Positions 1 through 7,730 of a stretch of DNA of 64,000 nt are shown in pieces. The stretch comes from JAOABC01 sp041287495 (lineage in GTDB: Bacteria; Aquificota; Aquificia; Aquificales; Hydrogenothermaceae), in NCBI GenBank assembly GCA_041287495.1, contig JBEULE010000032.1, positions 1-64,000 of the forward strand. The letters run 5' to 3'. A program made the position numbers and the translations under genes. The notes beneath the pieces are model-generated. The model saw only the letters and a program-made list of their open reading frames with translations. It ran no database searches and was not told the origin of the DNA. How positions within the stretch are numbered: position 1 is the stretch's first letter; each line of letters opens with the position of its first letter.

Positions 1-1
1 A

Positions 2-766
2 TTTGATTACTCACTTACAGATCTTCCTGTAGGTGAAAATCAACTTGAAAAGTTCCTATTTGTAAAGAAAAAGGGTAACTGTGAATATTTTGCAACCGCA
101 ATGGCTATAATCCTTCGTATAAACAATATTCCATCAAGAGTTGTAGGAGGTTATAAAACATCAACATACAACGATATTGGTAAATACTACCTTGTGAAGG
201 AGAAAGATGCTCACCTTTGGGTAGAAGCATATATAAATGGTAGATGGATAAGGTTTGACCCTACACCACCGATAAGAAATCAGATTCTTCAAACAATAGA
301 GAGACCTTCCAAGATAAAACTTTTTTACGATACCATAAATTACTACTACAATATTTTTATCTTAAACTATGACTTTTCAAAACAGATGACCCTATATAAA
401 ACAGTTTCTTCAAAAGTGTCTTTATTAAAGAATATAGATATAGATAAAAAACGGCTAATTATCTATATACTTTATCTAATTTTTGTGTTTATATCAGTTT
501 TACTGGTTGTAATGTTGTATAGATACAGCCGAGAAAGTTATGAAAAAAAATTAGTGAGATTGTTGATTAAAAAGCTGAAAAAGTTAGGTATAAACAAAGC
601 AGAGAATGAAGGACTTGAAGAGTTTATTATGAAGATAGATAACGAGAATTTAAGAAATAAAGTTTTGAAGTTAGTAAAAGATATAGAAAAATACATGTAT
701 GGTAAAAGAAAGATGGATAAGGAAACCTTTAAACATTTGAAAAGAGAGTTAAATGGTATAATATAA
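2..766 (+). CDS. Transglutaminase-like domain membrane protein, C-terminal part (5' end outside window)
   Basis: The reading frame is open from base 2, so the gene begins before the window. About 254 residues are visible. The transglutaminase core is clear: Cys at visible residue 27 in GNCEYFATAM, His in DAHLWVEAY, and Asp in RWIRFDPTPP, giving a Cys-His-Asp triad. After it come a linker, one hydrophobic segment (LIIYILYLIFVFISVLL) and a basic, helical cytoplasmic tail like the DUF4129-type tail of bacterial TgpA-like proteins. Family knowledge: such proteins are multi-membrane-span proteins with a periplasmic transglutaminase/protease-like domain, and their substrates are mostly unknown. It ends 32 nt before ffh on the same strand, so the two may be co-transcribed. 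An ATG at 101 lies inside the catalytic core and is not the true start. Confidence 0.8.
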   Translation, partial: FDYSLTDLPVGENQLEKFLFVKKKGNCEYFATAMAIILRINNIPSRVVGGYKTSTYNDIGKYYLVKEKDAHLWVEAYINGRWIRFDPTPPIRNQILQTIERPSKIKLFYDTINYYYNIFILNYDFSKQMTLYKTVSSKVSLLKNIDIDKKRLIIYILYLIFVFISVLLVVMLYRYSRESYEKKLVRLLIKKLKKLGINKAENEGLEEFIMKIDNENLRNKVLKLVKDIEKYMYGKRKMDKETFKHLKRELNGII

Positions 767-798
767 AATCCTGTTACTTTATCTAGGGAGGAATAAGT

Positions 799-2124
799 TT
801 GTTTGAGCTTTTAGCTGAAAAATTTAGCAATGTAATAGATAAGTTAAAAGGTGCTAAGAAGATAGATGAGAAAACTCTTGATGACGCTTTAAGGGATATA
901 AGAGTAGCACTACTTGATGCAGATGTCCATACTGATGTTGTTAAACAGTTTATAGCTGAAATTAAACAAAAATTTTTAGGACAGGAAGTTATCAAAGGTT
1001 TAACAGCTGGAGAAACTATAATAAAACTTCTCTATGATGAGACACTTTCAATTTTAGGTGGACAGGAACCTCCTACACTAAACAAATCGGAAAAACCGCC
1101 TACAATAATTATGCTTGTAGGTCTTCAAGGAACAGGTAAAACAACAACAGCTGGAAAACTTGCAAAGTATCTAAAATCAAAAGGTTTTAAGGTAGGAGTA
1201 GCTTCTGTTGATGTAAGAAGACCTGCCGCTGCAAAACAGTTATGCACCTTAGCGTCTTCCATAGATATACCATGTTTTGTAGATGAAGAAGAAAAAGATG
1301 CCATAAAACTAACAGAGAAAGTTATAGAAGATGCAAAAAAACAGGGATTTTCATATATAATCCTTGACACAGCCGGAAGACTTCATATAGACCAAGAGCT
1401 TATGGAAGAACTTATTAAAATAAAAGAAAAAGTAAAACCTGCTGAAGTGTTATACGTAGCAGACTCAATGCAAGGACAGGATGCTATAAACACAGCTAAA
1501 GAGTTTCATAAAGCCGTTGGTTTAACAGGAGTGATACTTACCAAACTTGACGGTGATGCAAGAGGTGGTATAGCCCTCTCTATAAGAAAGATATTAGGTG
1601 TTCCTATAAAGTTTATCGGAACCGGAGAAAAAATAGAGAATTTTGAGCAGTTTTATCCTGATAGGATAGCTCAAAGGATACTTGGACTTGGAGATATTCA
1701 AACTCTTATCGAAAAAATGCAAGCAGCTATTGATGAAGAAAAAGCCAAACAGATGGCAGAAAAAGTTATGAATGCTGAATTTACATTGGAGGATTTGAGA
1801 GAACAGATAAAAATGATAAGAAGTCTTGGTCCTATGGAACAAATTTTAAAGATGATACCTGGTATAGGAGCCAAGATAAAAGATTTAAAAGTAGATGAAA
1901 AACAGTTTGTTAAGATAGAAGCTATCATAAACTCAATGACTCCAGAAGAAAGGAGAAAACCATTTATTATAAACGGAAGTAGAAAGAAAAGGATAGCAAG
2001 AGGTAGCGGAACAACTATTTTAGAGGTAAATAAAGTTTTAAAACAGTATGAAGAGATGAAAAAAATGATGAAAAAAATCAAAAAATCTGGTAAAATGAAT
2101 TTTCCATTTAAATTGCCATTTTAA
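799..2124 (+). CDS. ffh: Signal recognition particle GTPase Ffh
   Basis: A 441-residue SRP54-type protein. It binds signal sequences of nascent membrane proteins and, with the 4.5S RNA and FtsY, delivers ribosomes to SecYEG. The N-terminal helical bundle covers residues 1-100. The G domain has the P-loop GLQGTGKTT near 108-116, DTAGR and TKLDGDARGG. The C-terminal M domain ends in a Met/Lys-rich run (MKKMMKKIKK). Length is normal for the family. The start is TTG, 5 nt after a strong GGGAGGAA at 786-793. rpsP and khpA follow at 19 and 26 nt, an arrangement common for ffh-rpsP-khpA. No SRP RNA gene is visible nearby. Confidence 0.97.
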   Translation: MFELLAEKFSNVIDKLKGAKKIDEKTLDDALRDIRVALLDADVHTDVVKQFIAEIKQKFLGQEVIKGLTAGETIIKLLYDETLSILGGQEPPTLNKSEKPPTIIMLVGLQGTGKTTTAGKLAKYLKSKGFKVGVASVDVRRPAAAKQLCTLASSIDIPCFVDEEEKDAIKLTEKVIEDAKKQGFSYIILDTAGRLHIDQELMEELIKIKEKVKPAEVLYVADSMQGQDAINTAKEFHKAVGLTGVILTKLDGDARGGIALSIRKILGVPIKFIGTGEKIENFEQFYPDRIAQRILGLGDIQTLIEKMQAAIDEEKAKQMAEKVMNAEFTLEDLREQIKMIRSLGPMEQILKMIPGIGAKIKDLKVDEKQFVKIEAIINSMTPEERRKPFIINGSRKKRIARGSGTTILEVNKVLKQYEEMKKMMKKIKKSGKMNFPFKLPF

Positions 2125-2143
2125 ATTTTAAGGAGGTAAAAGT

Positions 2144-2377
2144 TTGGTAAGAATAAGACTTGCAAGAGCAGGAAGAAAGAAACATCCGGTTTTCAGAATG
2201 GTTGTAATTGATTCTAAGGCACCAAGAGAAGGTAAAGCTATAGATTATATCGGGACTTACGATCCAATACTAAAAACAGGAAATATAAATGTGGAAAAAG
2301 CAAAAGGGTGGATACAGAAAGGAGCTCAACCTACAGACAGAGCACTCAAAATCCTAAAAGATTTCGGGCTAAACTGA
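2144..2377 (+). CDS. rpsP: 30S ribosomal protein S16
   Basis: A 77-residue S16 protein of normal length for thermophiles. It starts with VRIRLARAGRKKHPVFRMVV, the conserved N-terminus, and contains IDYIGTYDPI and the WIQKGAQPTD segment. It binds 16S rRNA in the 30S body and aids assembly. The start is TTG, behind AAGGAGGT at 2130-2137. It lies between ffh and khpA on the same strand, presumably one transcript. The usual rimM-trmD-rplS genes do not follow. Confidence 0.97.
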   Translation: MVRIRLARAGRKKHPVFRMVVIDSKAPREGKAIDYIGTYDPILKTGNINVEKAKGWIQKGAQPTDRALKILKDFGLN

Positions 2378-2403
2378 AAAAACTCTAAAAAGGAGGAAGG
2401 CAG

Positions 2404-2643
2404 ATGAGCAAACTTACAGAAGTTATTGAGTTTATGGCAAAAGCTATCGTTGACCATCCGGAGAAGGTAGAAGTTAAAGAGATTGAAGGTGAAAAAATTA
2501 CCGTTATCGAGTTAAAGGTCGCTCCGGAGGATCTTGGTAAAGTTATCGGTAAGAAAGGTAATACAGCAAGAGCTATGAGAACTATTCTCTCTGCAGTTTC
2601 AAGAAAGTCAAACAAAAAAGCAGTTCTAGAGATATTAGAGTAA
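2404..2643 (+). CDS. khpA: KhpA family KH-domain RNA-binding protein
   Basis: A 79-residue single KH-domain protein (formerly YlqC/UPF0109). The RNA-binding GxxG loop is GKKG within GKVIGKKGNTARAMRTIL. In other bacteria KhpA pairs with KhpB (Jag) and binds many RNAs, affecting cell elongation and division. Start ATG follows AAGGAGG at 2390-2396. It is the last gene of the ffh-rpsP-khpA group and faces tsaE, with a hairpin just past its stop. KhpB is not in this window. Confidence 0.93.
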   Translation: MSKLTEVIEFMAKAIVDHPEKVEVKEIEGEKITVIELKVAPEDLGKVIGKKGNTARAMRTILSAVSRKSNKKAVLEILE

Positions 2644-2652
2644 TATAAATAA

Positions 2653-2670
2653 TCCCCCTTTTTAGGGGGA
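2653..2670. terminator. Hairpin between convergent khpA and tsaE
   Basis: TCCCCCT (2653-2659), loop TTTT, AGGGGGA (2664-2670): a perfect 7-bp GC-rich stem between the converging genes. Its right arm overlaps the last codons of tsaE. No long T-run follows on either strand, so it is a weak candidate bidirectional terminator. Confidence 0.5.
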
Positions 2671-3069
2671 TATCTCTTGGACTTCAAAAATCCGGCTTTC
2701 ATTATCTAAAACATCTATTCTTATTATATAAACGGGAACTTTGTAGTTTAGAAATTTTTCTTCTTTAGGCCATTCTATTATTATCAACCCTTTATCTACC
2801 AAATCAGATATATCAAAATTATCTACTCTATACATATCAATATGGTATATATCAAATTTACCTTGGTAGCTATTCATAATTGTAAAGGTGGGAGATACAA
2901 CATCATCATCTATATTTAGATGTTTAAGTAGATACTTTGTAAATGTGGTTTTTCCGGCACCTAAATCACCTTTAAGAAGGATTATTTCATTACCTTTTAA
3001 ACGTTTTGCAAACTTTTCACTAAATTTATTCAACTCTTCTAAATTTTTTATAACAAATTTATTTGTCAC
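2662..3069 (-). CDS. tsaE: tRNA threonylcarbamoyladenosine biosynthesis ATPase TsaE
   Basis: A 135-residue P-loop ATPase of the YjeE/TsaE family, needed with TsaB and TsaD to make t6A at position 37 of ANN-reading tRNAs. The Walker A motif is GDLGAGKTT, followed by SPTFTIMNSY and HIDMYR, both typical of the family. The start is placed at GTG 3069-3067 because AGGAGA (3080-3075) is well spaced for it. An in-frame TTG ten codons earlier (3099) has no such site and would add a poor N-terminus (MIIIIQQEKK). It converges on khpA, with its 3' end inside the intergenic hairpin. Confidence 0.92.
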   Translation of the reverse strand: MTNKFVIKNLEELNKFSEKFAKRLKGNEIILLKGDLGAGKTTFTKYLLKHLNIDDDVVSPTFTIMNSYQGKFDIYHIDMYRVDNFDISDLVDKGLIIIEWPKEEKFLNYKVPVYIIRIDVLDNESRIFEVQEISP

Positions 3070-3090
3070 TTTTTTCTCCTGTTGTATAAT
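3063..3090 (+). promoter_or_regulatory. Sigma-70-type promoter for dapA
   Basis: TTGTCA (3063-3068), 16 nt, TATAAT (3085-3090): 5 of 6 matches at -35 and 6 of 6 at -10. The predicted start is near 3097, about 33 nt before the dapA ATG. The -35 overlaps the tsaE start region on the other strand. Confidence 0.65.
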
Positions 3091-3129
3091 TATTATCAAA
3101 TTTTAACTTAAAATCCGGAGGAATTAAAT

Positions 3130-4008
3130 ATGTTTTATGGTTCTATAGTTGCACTTATAACACCTTTTAGAAATGGAAAGTTAGATAAAGAATCTCTTAG
3201 AAATCTTATAGATTTTCATGTAGAGAATCAGACAGATGCCATAGTTGTAGCTGGTACAACTGGAGAATCTCCTACATTGACTTACGAAGAACATGAACTT
3301 TTGATAGAGCTTGCAGTTGAGTATGCAAATAAGAGGATACCTATAATTGCCGGGACAGGAGCAAACTCTACCCACGAAGCTATTATGTTTACGAAGTTTG
3401 CAGAAAAGGTAGGAGCCGATGGCTCTCTACAGGTAGTTCCTTACTACAATAAACCTACCCAAGAGGGAATATATCAACACTTCAAAGCAATAGCAGAAGA
3501 GACAAATATTCCACTTATACTGTATAACATACCTTCCAGGACTGGTGTAGATATGCTTCCTGAGACTTTTGCAAGACTTTACTCTGATTTTCCAAATATA
3601 ATAGGAATAAAAGAGGCTACCGGTAATGTTGCAAGGGTTTCTGAAACTATATCACTTACAAATGAGGAGGTTTTAATACTCTCCGGAGATGATGCTTTAA
3701 CACTTCCTATGATGGCAGTTGGAGCAAAAGGAGTAATATCTGTTGCAAATAACATAATACCGAGAGAAATATCCCAGATGTGTAAACTTGCCCTTGAAGG
3801 TAAGTTTAAGGAAGCCCTTGAGATACATAACAGATACTGGGACCTATTTAAGGTACTATTTATAGAAACTAATCCTATCCCGATAAAAACAGCAGCTTAT
3901 ATGATGGGACTTATCAGAGATGGAGAAATCAGACTACCACTTTACTATATGAATCAAAAAAACAAAGAAAAACTTGAAGAGATCCTCAAAAAGTATAATC
4001 TGATTTAA
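3130..4008 (+). CDS. dapA: 4-hydroxy-tetrahydrodipicolinate synthase
   Basis: A 292-residue class I aldolase. It condenses pyruvate with aspartate semialdehyde, the first committed step to diaminopimelate and lysine. The Schiff-base Lys161 lies in GIKEATGN and the proton-relay Tyr132 in LYNIPSRTG. The substrate loop AGTTGESPTL (41-50) is also present. Positions match E. coli DapA almost exactly, so the ATG start is right; GGAGG lies at 3117-3121. It has its own promoter and is followed 30 nt later by a hicB-like gene. No other dap gene is here. Confidence 0.97.
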   Translation: MFYGSIVALITPFRNGKLDKESLRNLIDFHVENQTDAIVVAGTTGESPTLTYEEHELLIELAVEYANKRIPIIAGTGANSTHEAIMFTKFAEKVGADGSLQVVPYYNKPTQEGIYQHFKAIAEETNIPLILYNIPSRTGVDMLPETFARLYSDFPNIIGIKEATGNVARVSETISLTNEEVLILSGDDALTLPMMAVGAKGVISVANNIIPREISQMCKLALEGKFKEALEIHNRYWDLFKVLFIETNPIPIKTAAYMMGLIRDGEIRLPLYYMNQKNKEKLEEILKKYNLI

Positions 4009-4038
4009 CCAGTTTATATATCCCGGAGGCTTATATAT

Positions 4039-4263
4039 ATGGGAATTTATAACATTCCTGTTGTAATTGAAAAAGATGAAAATGGTTACTTTGCTTACTA
4101 TCCAACTATTCAAGAATCTTACACACAGGGAGAAAACATTAAAGAGATTAGAAAAAACTTAGAAGAAGTCGTAAGGTTACATATTCTTGATAGATTAGAG
4201 AAAGGGGAAGAAATACCTATTAAAGATTTTGTTTTATTTGATGTTGTAGAGGTTGATATTTGA
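4039..4263 (+). CDS. hicB: HicB-family antitoxin-like protein
   Basis: A 74-residue protein of the HicB/UPF0150 fold. N-terminal IPVVIEKDENGYFAYYPTI is the usual partly degraded RNase-H-like strand pattern, followed by YTQGENIKEIRKNLEE. HicB proteins neutralise the HicA mRNA interferase and often bind their own promoter. This is the short form without an obvious added DNA-binding domain. GGAGG is at 4024-4028. The stop overlaps the TTG of the following hicA by 4 nt (TTGA), the normal coupling for the pair. The partner is frameshifted, so hicB may be a relic or now have a separate role. Confidence 0.8.
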   Translation: MGIYNIPVVIEKDENGYFAYYPTIQESYTQGENIKEIRKNLEEVVRLHILDRLEKGEEIPIKDFVLFDVVEVDI

Positions 4264-4445
4264 GCGAGAAGTTTCCAAGAATAACAGCCGATGAACTTAT
4301 AAAGATTTTATTAAAATTAGGATTTATTCTGATTAGACAATCTGGAAGTCATAAAATTTATAAAAATGATAAAAGTATAAGATTACAGGTCCTTATAATT
4401 CTGGCAAAATTTTACGTCCTAAATTTTGGTATAATTTTTGCTTAA
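4260..4445 (+). pseudogene. hicA: HicA-like mRNA interferase, frameshifted
   Basis: A HicA-type double-stranded-RNA-binding-fold toxin with TTG start overlapping the hicB stop. The N-terminal part is normal: helix ADELIKILLKLGF and the catalytic-His motif RQSGSHKIYKN. After RLQV (codon at 4389) the frame runs into an unrelated tail and stops at 4445. The next frame from 4391 reads PYNSGKILRPK, which is what HicA proteins have there (V-P-x-H-x-G-K-x-L-x-P-x). One base is therefore missing at about 4390/4391. Beyond RPK the restored frame does not look like HicA either, so the C-terminal helix is also lost. Either toxin activity was inactivated, or this is a sequencing error. Confidence 0.72.
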
Positions 4446-4471
4446 ATTTTGTAAAACATTTCTTAGGAGAT

Positions 4472-5290
4472 ATGTTGAAAGTAGGAATTGTTGGCGTTGG
4501 GAATATGGGTTCTAAATATGTAAATAAATTTAAAGAACTTGGTTTAGAGTATGTTTTGATAGATTCTGACCCTGTCAAATTTGCAAATTTTCCAGAGAAT
4601 GTGCCAAAGTATACTGATTTAAAATCAGCTATAGATAAAGAAGATATAAGCTATCTCTTTGTAGCAACTTCTCCCCAATCCCATATACCGATTGCCAATT
4701 TTGCCTTAGAAAATTGTATAAATGTTATGGTTGAAAAACCACCGGCTTTTGACACAAAATCACTATCAGATACTATTGAACTTGCCCATAAAAAAGGAGT
4801 TTATTTTGCAGTCTCTGAGATAGAAATTTTCTCAAACATTGTGAGAAATATAAAAAAGGATAATCTCTGGGAAAAAGCTGAAGGTTATAGATTAAATTTA
4901 GGGAAGGGATATATAAATCCATTTTATGACTTAGCATGGCATGATTTATATATATTTCACTATCTTTTTGGTAGTTTTAAAATCAAAGATGTGAAAGTGG
5001 AAGGTAATTATGTAAGTTTGGATGTAAAGGGTAGTAATATAGATTTACACCTTGAAGTAGCTTGGTTAAATCCTTTCTTAAAGAGGCAATGGCATCTTTA
5101 CTCGAAAGAGGGAGAAACAATACTAAACTTTGTTGAAGATAGAATACACTATCCAGATAATAGCGTTAAAGAGAAAGATAACATAGATAAATTAAGGATG
5201 ATGATAGATAATTTTATAAAAAATCCATCTTACGATAGCTCATACAGAGCATTGGACATACTTAAAGAAGTTGAAAAAATTAAGATATAA
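4472..5290 (+). CDS. Gfo/Idh/MocA family NAD(P)-dependent oxidoreductase
   Basis: A 272-residue protein with an N-terminal Rossmann fold: GVGNMGSKYVNKF near residues 7-19 binds the dinucleotide. The family EKP motif is VEKPPAFD, with its Lys in the usual catalytic position. WHDLYIFHYLF follows in the C-terminal sheet domain. It is shorter than typical members (330-380), so the C-terminal domain is reduced. ATG follows TAGGAG at 4464-4469. The next gene is a DegT aminotransferase 12 nt on. In nucleotide-sugar pathways this pair oxidises and then aminates a sugar carbon. That role is inferred here; the substrate is unknown. Confidence 0.82.
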   Translation: MLKVGIVGVGNMGSKYVNKFKELGLEYVLIDSDPVKFANFPENVPKYTDLKSAIDKEDISYLFVATSPQSHIPIANFALENCINVMVEKPPAFDTKSLSDTIELAHKKGVYFAVSEIEIFSNIVRNIKKDNLWEKAEGYRLNLGKGYINPFYDLAWHDLYIFHYLFGSFKIKDVKVEGNYVSLDVKGSNIDLHLEVAWLNPFLKRQWHLYSKEGETILNFVEDRIHYPDNSVKEKDNIDKLRMMIDNFIKNPSYDSSYRALDILKEVEKIKI

Positions 5291-5302
5291 AGGAGATGTA
5301 AG

Positions 5303-6358
5303 TTGATACCGATTATTAAACCTTACTTTGGAAAAGAGGAAGAAGAGACAGTCCTTGAAATTATGAGAAGTGGTCAGATAACACGAGGTCCTTGGACTTT
5401 AAAGTTTAAAGAAGCTTTTAAAGACTATATAGGAGTTACATACTGTCACACTATATGTAGTGGAACAGCTGCATTGTATATAGCTTTAAAGGCTATAGGA
5501 ATATCAAAGAAAGAGGATATTGTGATTGTTCCTGCTCTAAGTTTTATGGCAACAATAGATACTGTTTATATGGCAGGTGGAACTCCAGTTGTAATTGATG
5601 TAGATGAAAGTTATACTATGGATGTAAATCAGCTTGCTGAAGCCGTAGAAAAGTATAAACCTAAGGCTATTATTCCGGTGCATCTTTTTGGTCAAGCGGC
5701 ACAGATGGATAAAATAAAACAGATATGCAGAGATAATAATGTTATCATTCTTGAAGATTCTGCCCAAGCCCATGGTGCAGAGTTTAAAGGTAAAAAGGCA
5801 GGTTCATTGGGAGATTTATCAGCATTTAGTTTTTATGCATCTAAGAATGTAGCCATGGGTGAAGGTGGAGCTATTCTTACAAATAATCCGGAGATAGACG
5901 AAAAAATATCAAACTGGATAGAGTTTGGTTCTCATCCAGCTTTAAATTTGAGGATAACTGAATTTCAGGCAGGGATAGGTTATTGGCAACTTAAAAGGTT
6001 AGAAGAGACAAATGAGAAAAGAAGAAAGATTGCTAAGATATACAACGGTGAGTTTGAAAATCTTCCTGGACTTGTTATACCACGGGAATATCCAGATAGA
6101 AAACATGTTTTCCATATCTATGCATTGAGACATCCAAAGAGAAATCAGATAGTGGAAAAACTTCTCCAAAAAGGTATAGGGGCGAGAATATACTACGAGT
6201 ATACTTTACATCAATTGAGAGGTGCAGAGCACTTACCTTGCGAGTTTGCAGAATTAGCAAAAGATCAGCTTTTTGCAATACCTATACATGCATCTTTAAC
6301 AGACTCAGAAGTTGAATATATTGTTGATACCGTTAAAAAAGTTGTAAAAGAGGTTTAG
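5303..6358 (+). CDS. DegT/DnrJ/EryC1/StrS family PLP-dependent aminotransferase
   Basis: 351 residues with all hallmarks of sugar aminotransferases: IKPYFGKEEEE at the start, SGTAALYIALKA, EDSAQAHGAEFKGKKAGSLGD, and PLP-binding Lys181 in YASKNVAMGEGGAI. These enzymes usually transfer an amino group from Glu to a keto-sugar nucleotide for cell-surface glycans. TTG start behind AGGAG (5291-5295). It follows the Gfo/Idh gene closely, and the two probably act in sequence. No glycosyltransferase or nucleotidyltransferase adjoins them, so the product is not predictable from context. Confidence 0.88.
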   Translation: MIPIIKPYFGKEEEETVLEIMRSGQITRGPWTLKFKEAFKDYIGVTYCHTICSGTAALYIALKAIGISKKEDIVIVPALSFMATIDTVYMAGGTPVVIDVDESYTMDVNQLAEAVEKYKPKAIIPVHLFGQAAQMDKIKQICRDNNVIILEDSAQAHGAEFKGKKAGSLGDLSAFSFYASKNVAMGEGGAILTNNPEIDEKISNWIEFGSHPALNLRITEFQAGIGYWQLKRLEETNEKRRKIAKIYNGEFENLPGLVIPREYPDRKHVFHIYALRHPKRNQIVEKLLQKGIGARIYYEYTLHQLRGAEHLPCEFAELAKDQLFAIPIHASLTDSEVEYIVDTVKKVVKEV

Positions 6359-6414
6359 TTGAAGGTGATTCTATGAAGAAAGATGGAAAAATTGGGATGA
6401 TTAAGGAGTAGAAG

Positions 6415-6879
6415 ATGAAGATAAGAGAAGGTCAGCTTTCAGCAGCAGGTATAAAGTTTGGAATAGTTGTTGGAAGATATAACAGCTTTATAACAGAGAG
6501 ATTATTGGAAGGAGCTGTTGACTGTATTGTTAGACACGGTGGATCTGATGAGAATATAGAAGTTTTCAAAGTTCCAGGTTCTTTTGAGATACCACTGATG
6601 GCAAAGAAGTTGGCAAAATCCGGAAAATACGATGCTATTATCTGTCTTGGAGCTGTTATAAGAGGTGCAACACCTCACTTTGATTATGTGGCAAACGAGG
6701 TAACAAAAGGTATAGCTCAAGTTTCACTTGAAACAGAGATTCCGATAATTTACGGAATACTAACAACAGATACTATAGAGCAAGCCATAGAGAGAGCTGG
6801 AACAAAGATGGGTAATAAAGGTTTTGATGCAGCCTTAACAGCTATAGAGATGGTAAATATTTTGAGAGAGATTTCTTAA
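6415..6879 (+). CDS. ribH: 6,7-dimethyl-8-ribityllumazine synthase
   Basis: A 154-residue RibH that joins 5-amino-6-ribitylaminouracil and dihydroxybutanone phosphate to make lumazine, the riboflavin precursor. It forms 60-mers in thermophiles. Motifs in order: GIVVGRYNSFIT, VPGSFEIPLMAKKLA, and CLGAVIRGATPHFDYVANEV with the active-site His. GILTTDTIEQAIERAG follows. AAGGAG at 6402-6407. The stop overlaps the nusB start (TAATG), a ribH-nusB coupling common in bacteria. Confidence 0.97.
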   Translation: MKIREGQLSAAGIKFGIVVGRYNSFITERLLEGAVDCIVRHGGSDENIEVFKVPGSFEIPLMAKKLAKSGKYDAIICLGAVIRGATPHFDYVANEVTKGIAQVSLETEIPIIYGILTTDTIEQAIERAGTKMGNKGFDAALTAIEMVNILREIS

Positions 6880-7334
6880 TGAAGGGAAAAATATTAAATA
6901 AAAAATTAAAAAAGTTAAGTTTAGAGATATTGATTAGGATTTTTTACGCTTACGATATCTCCAGAAAAGATATTAAAGAACTTCTATCTGAGTTTATAGA
7001 AGGAGTTAGACTTCCAAAAGAATACCTTGATTTGATATATCAAATAACCAAATTCTATGAGGATAATAGAGAGGCTGTTGATAAAACTATCCAAGAGCAT
7101 CTTCAAGATTGGAGATTTGAAAGATTAGGTTTTATAGAGAGAGCCGTTTTAAGGATAGGTGTGTCTAAAATTTTAATGGCTAAAGCTTCTAACTATGTGG
7201 ATATTAAAGACTTTAACTATACAATATCTTTTTTGCTTGAATTATTGGAATGTTATACAGATTCAAAGAAAGCAGTTAAATTTGTAAATGGTATACTTGG
7301 AGCTATAGAAAGAGAGAATTTAGCAGTAGTATAA
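6879..7334 (+). CDS. nusB: Transcription antitermination protein NusB
   Basis: A 151-residue all-helical RNA-binding protein. NusB with NusE (S10) binds boxA of rRNA leaders and supports antitermination. The family C-terminal motif is recognisable: WRFERLGFIERAVLRIGVSKI and, later, KAVKFVNGILGAIERE. The N-terminal half diverges (LEILIRIFYAYDI) but keeps the expected helix spacing. ATG overlaps the ribH stop by 1 nt, so translation is coupled. It converges on a small unknown gene 12 nt away. Confidence 0.9.
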   Translation: MKGKILNKKLKKLSLEILIRIFYAYDISRKDIKELLSEFIEGVRLPKEYLDLIYQITKFYEDNREAVDKTIQEHLQDWRFERLGFIERAVLRIGVSKILMAKASNYVDIKDFNYTISFLLELLECYTDSKKAVKFVNGILGAIERENLAVV

Positions 7335-7346
7335 AAAATGTTTGTA

Positions 7347-7646
7347 CTATAACTGCTTAATCCTTTCCTCTATTTTGGATATTAAATCCTCCATAAGATG
7401 TCTTATTTCATAAGCCATATCTATTATTTTTGGAATTTTAGTTGCTTCAGCTTTTTTTACTACGGGTAAAATATTTGCAACAAGCTGTCTTTGATATTCC
7501 ATTAGGTCTGACTCAAGTTCTTCCTTTGTTAAATCTCCTAAATTTACAATATAAGAATGGTAGGTTATTTTTGTAGAGATAAGTATATGGTTTATCTCTT
7601 TCTCTAAATCTCCTCTGTCAGTTCCTGCTTTTGTAAAGTCAGCCAT
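7347..7646 (-). CDS. Small helical protein of unknown function
   Basis: I do not recognise this 99-residue protein. It is predicted almost entirely helical and soluble, with a charged centre (LTKEELESDLMEYQRQL) and a C-terminal amphipathic helix (RHLMEDLISKIEERIKQL). No signal peptide or Cys. The start is ATG with GAGGTAA upstream, at about 7653-7659 on this strand. A -10-like TATAAT at 7684-7679 fits a promoter of its own within the palindrome described separately. It sits between yajC and nusB. Codon use and composition match its neighbours, so it is probably a real lineage gene. Confidence 0.65.
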   Translation of the reverse strand: MADFTKAGTDRGDLEKEINHILISTKITYHSYIVNLGDLTKEELESDLMEYQRQLVANILPVVKKAEATKIPKIIDMAYEIRHLMEDLISKIEERIKQL

Positions 7647-7676
7647 CTTAATTACCTCAACAGTATTTTATCAGCT

Positions 7677-7693
7677 AAATTATAATATAATTT
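7677..7693. promoter_or_regulatory. 17-nt AT palindrome with TATAAT on both strands
   Basis: AAATTATA-A-TATAATTT is a perfect palindrome upstream of the 99-residue gene. On the minus strand it supplies a TATAAT -10 (7684-7679) about 33 nt before that gene's start. No good -35 is visible. It may be a symmetric promoter core or an operator. Confidence 0.4.
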
Positions 7694-7704
7694 TACATAA
7701 TAGG

Positions 7705-7724
7705 AAGAGGGAATAATCCCTCTT
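7705..7724 (-). terminator. Hairpin after yajC
   Basis: AAGAGGGA (7705-7712), loop ATAA, TCCCTCTT (7717-7724): a perfect 8-bp stem starting 6 nt after the yajC stop. No strong T-run follows on the minus strand, so termination may be weak or the stem may mainly protect the RNA end. Confidence 0.55.
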
Positions 7725-7730
7725 GTTTTA

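Noticed and set aside
783..995. Minus-strand ORF over the start of ffh
   Set aside because: Antisense shadow of a well-supported gene with no ribosome site and a composition explained by the ffh codons.
4393..4578. Minus-strand ORF across hicA and the Gfo/Idh start
   Set aside because: Antisense shadow without ribosome site.
6373..6411. 12-codon ORF (MKKDGKIGMIKE) before ribH
   Set aside because: No ribosome site of its own; its AAGGAG end is the ribH ribosome site, so it is probably chance.
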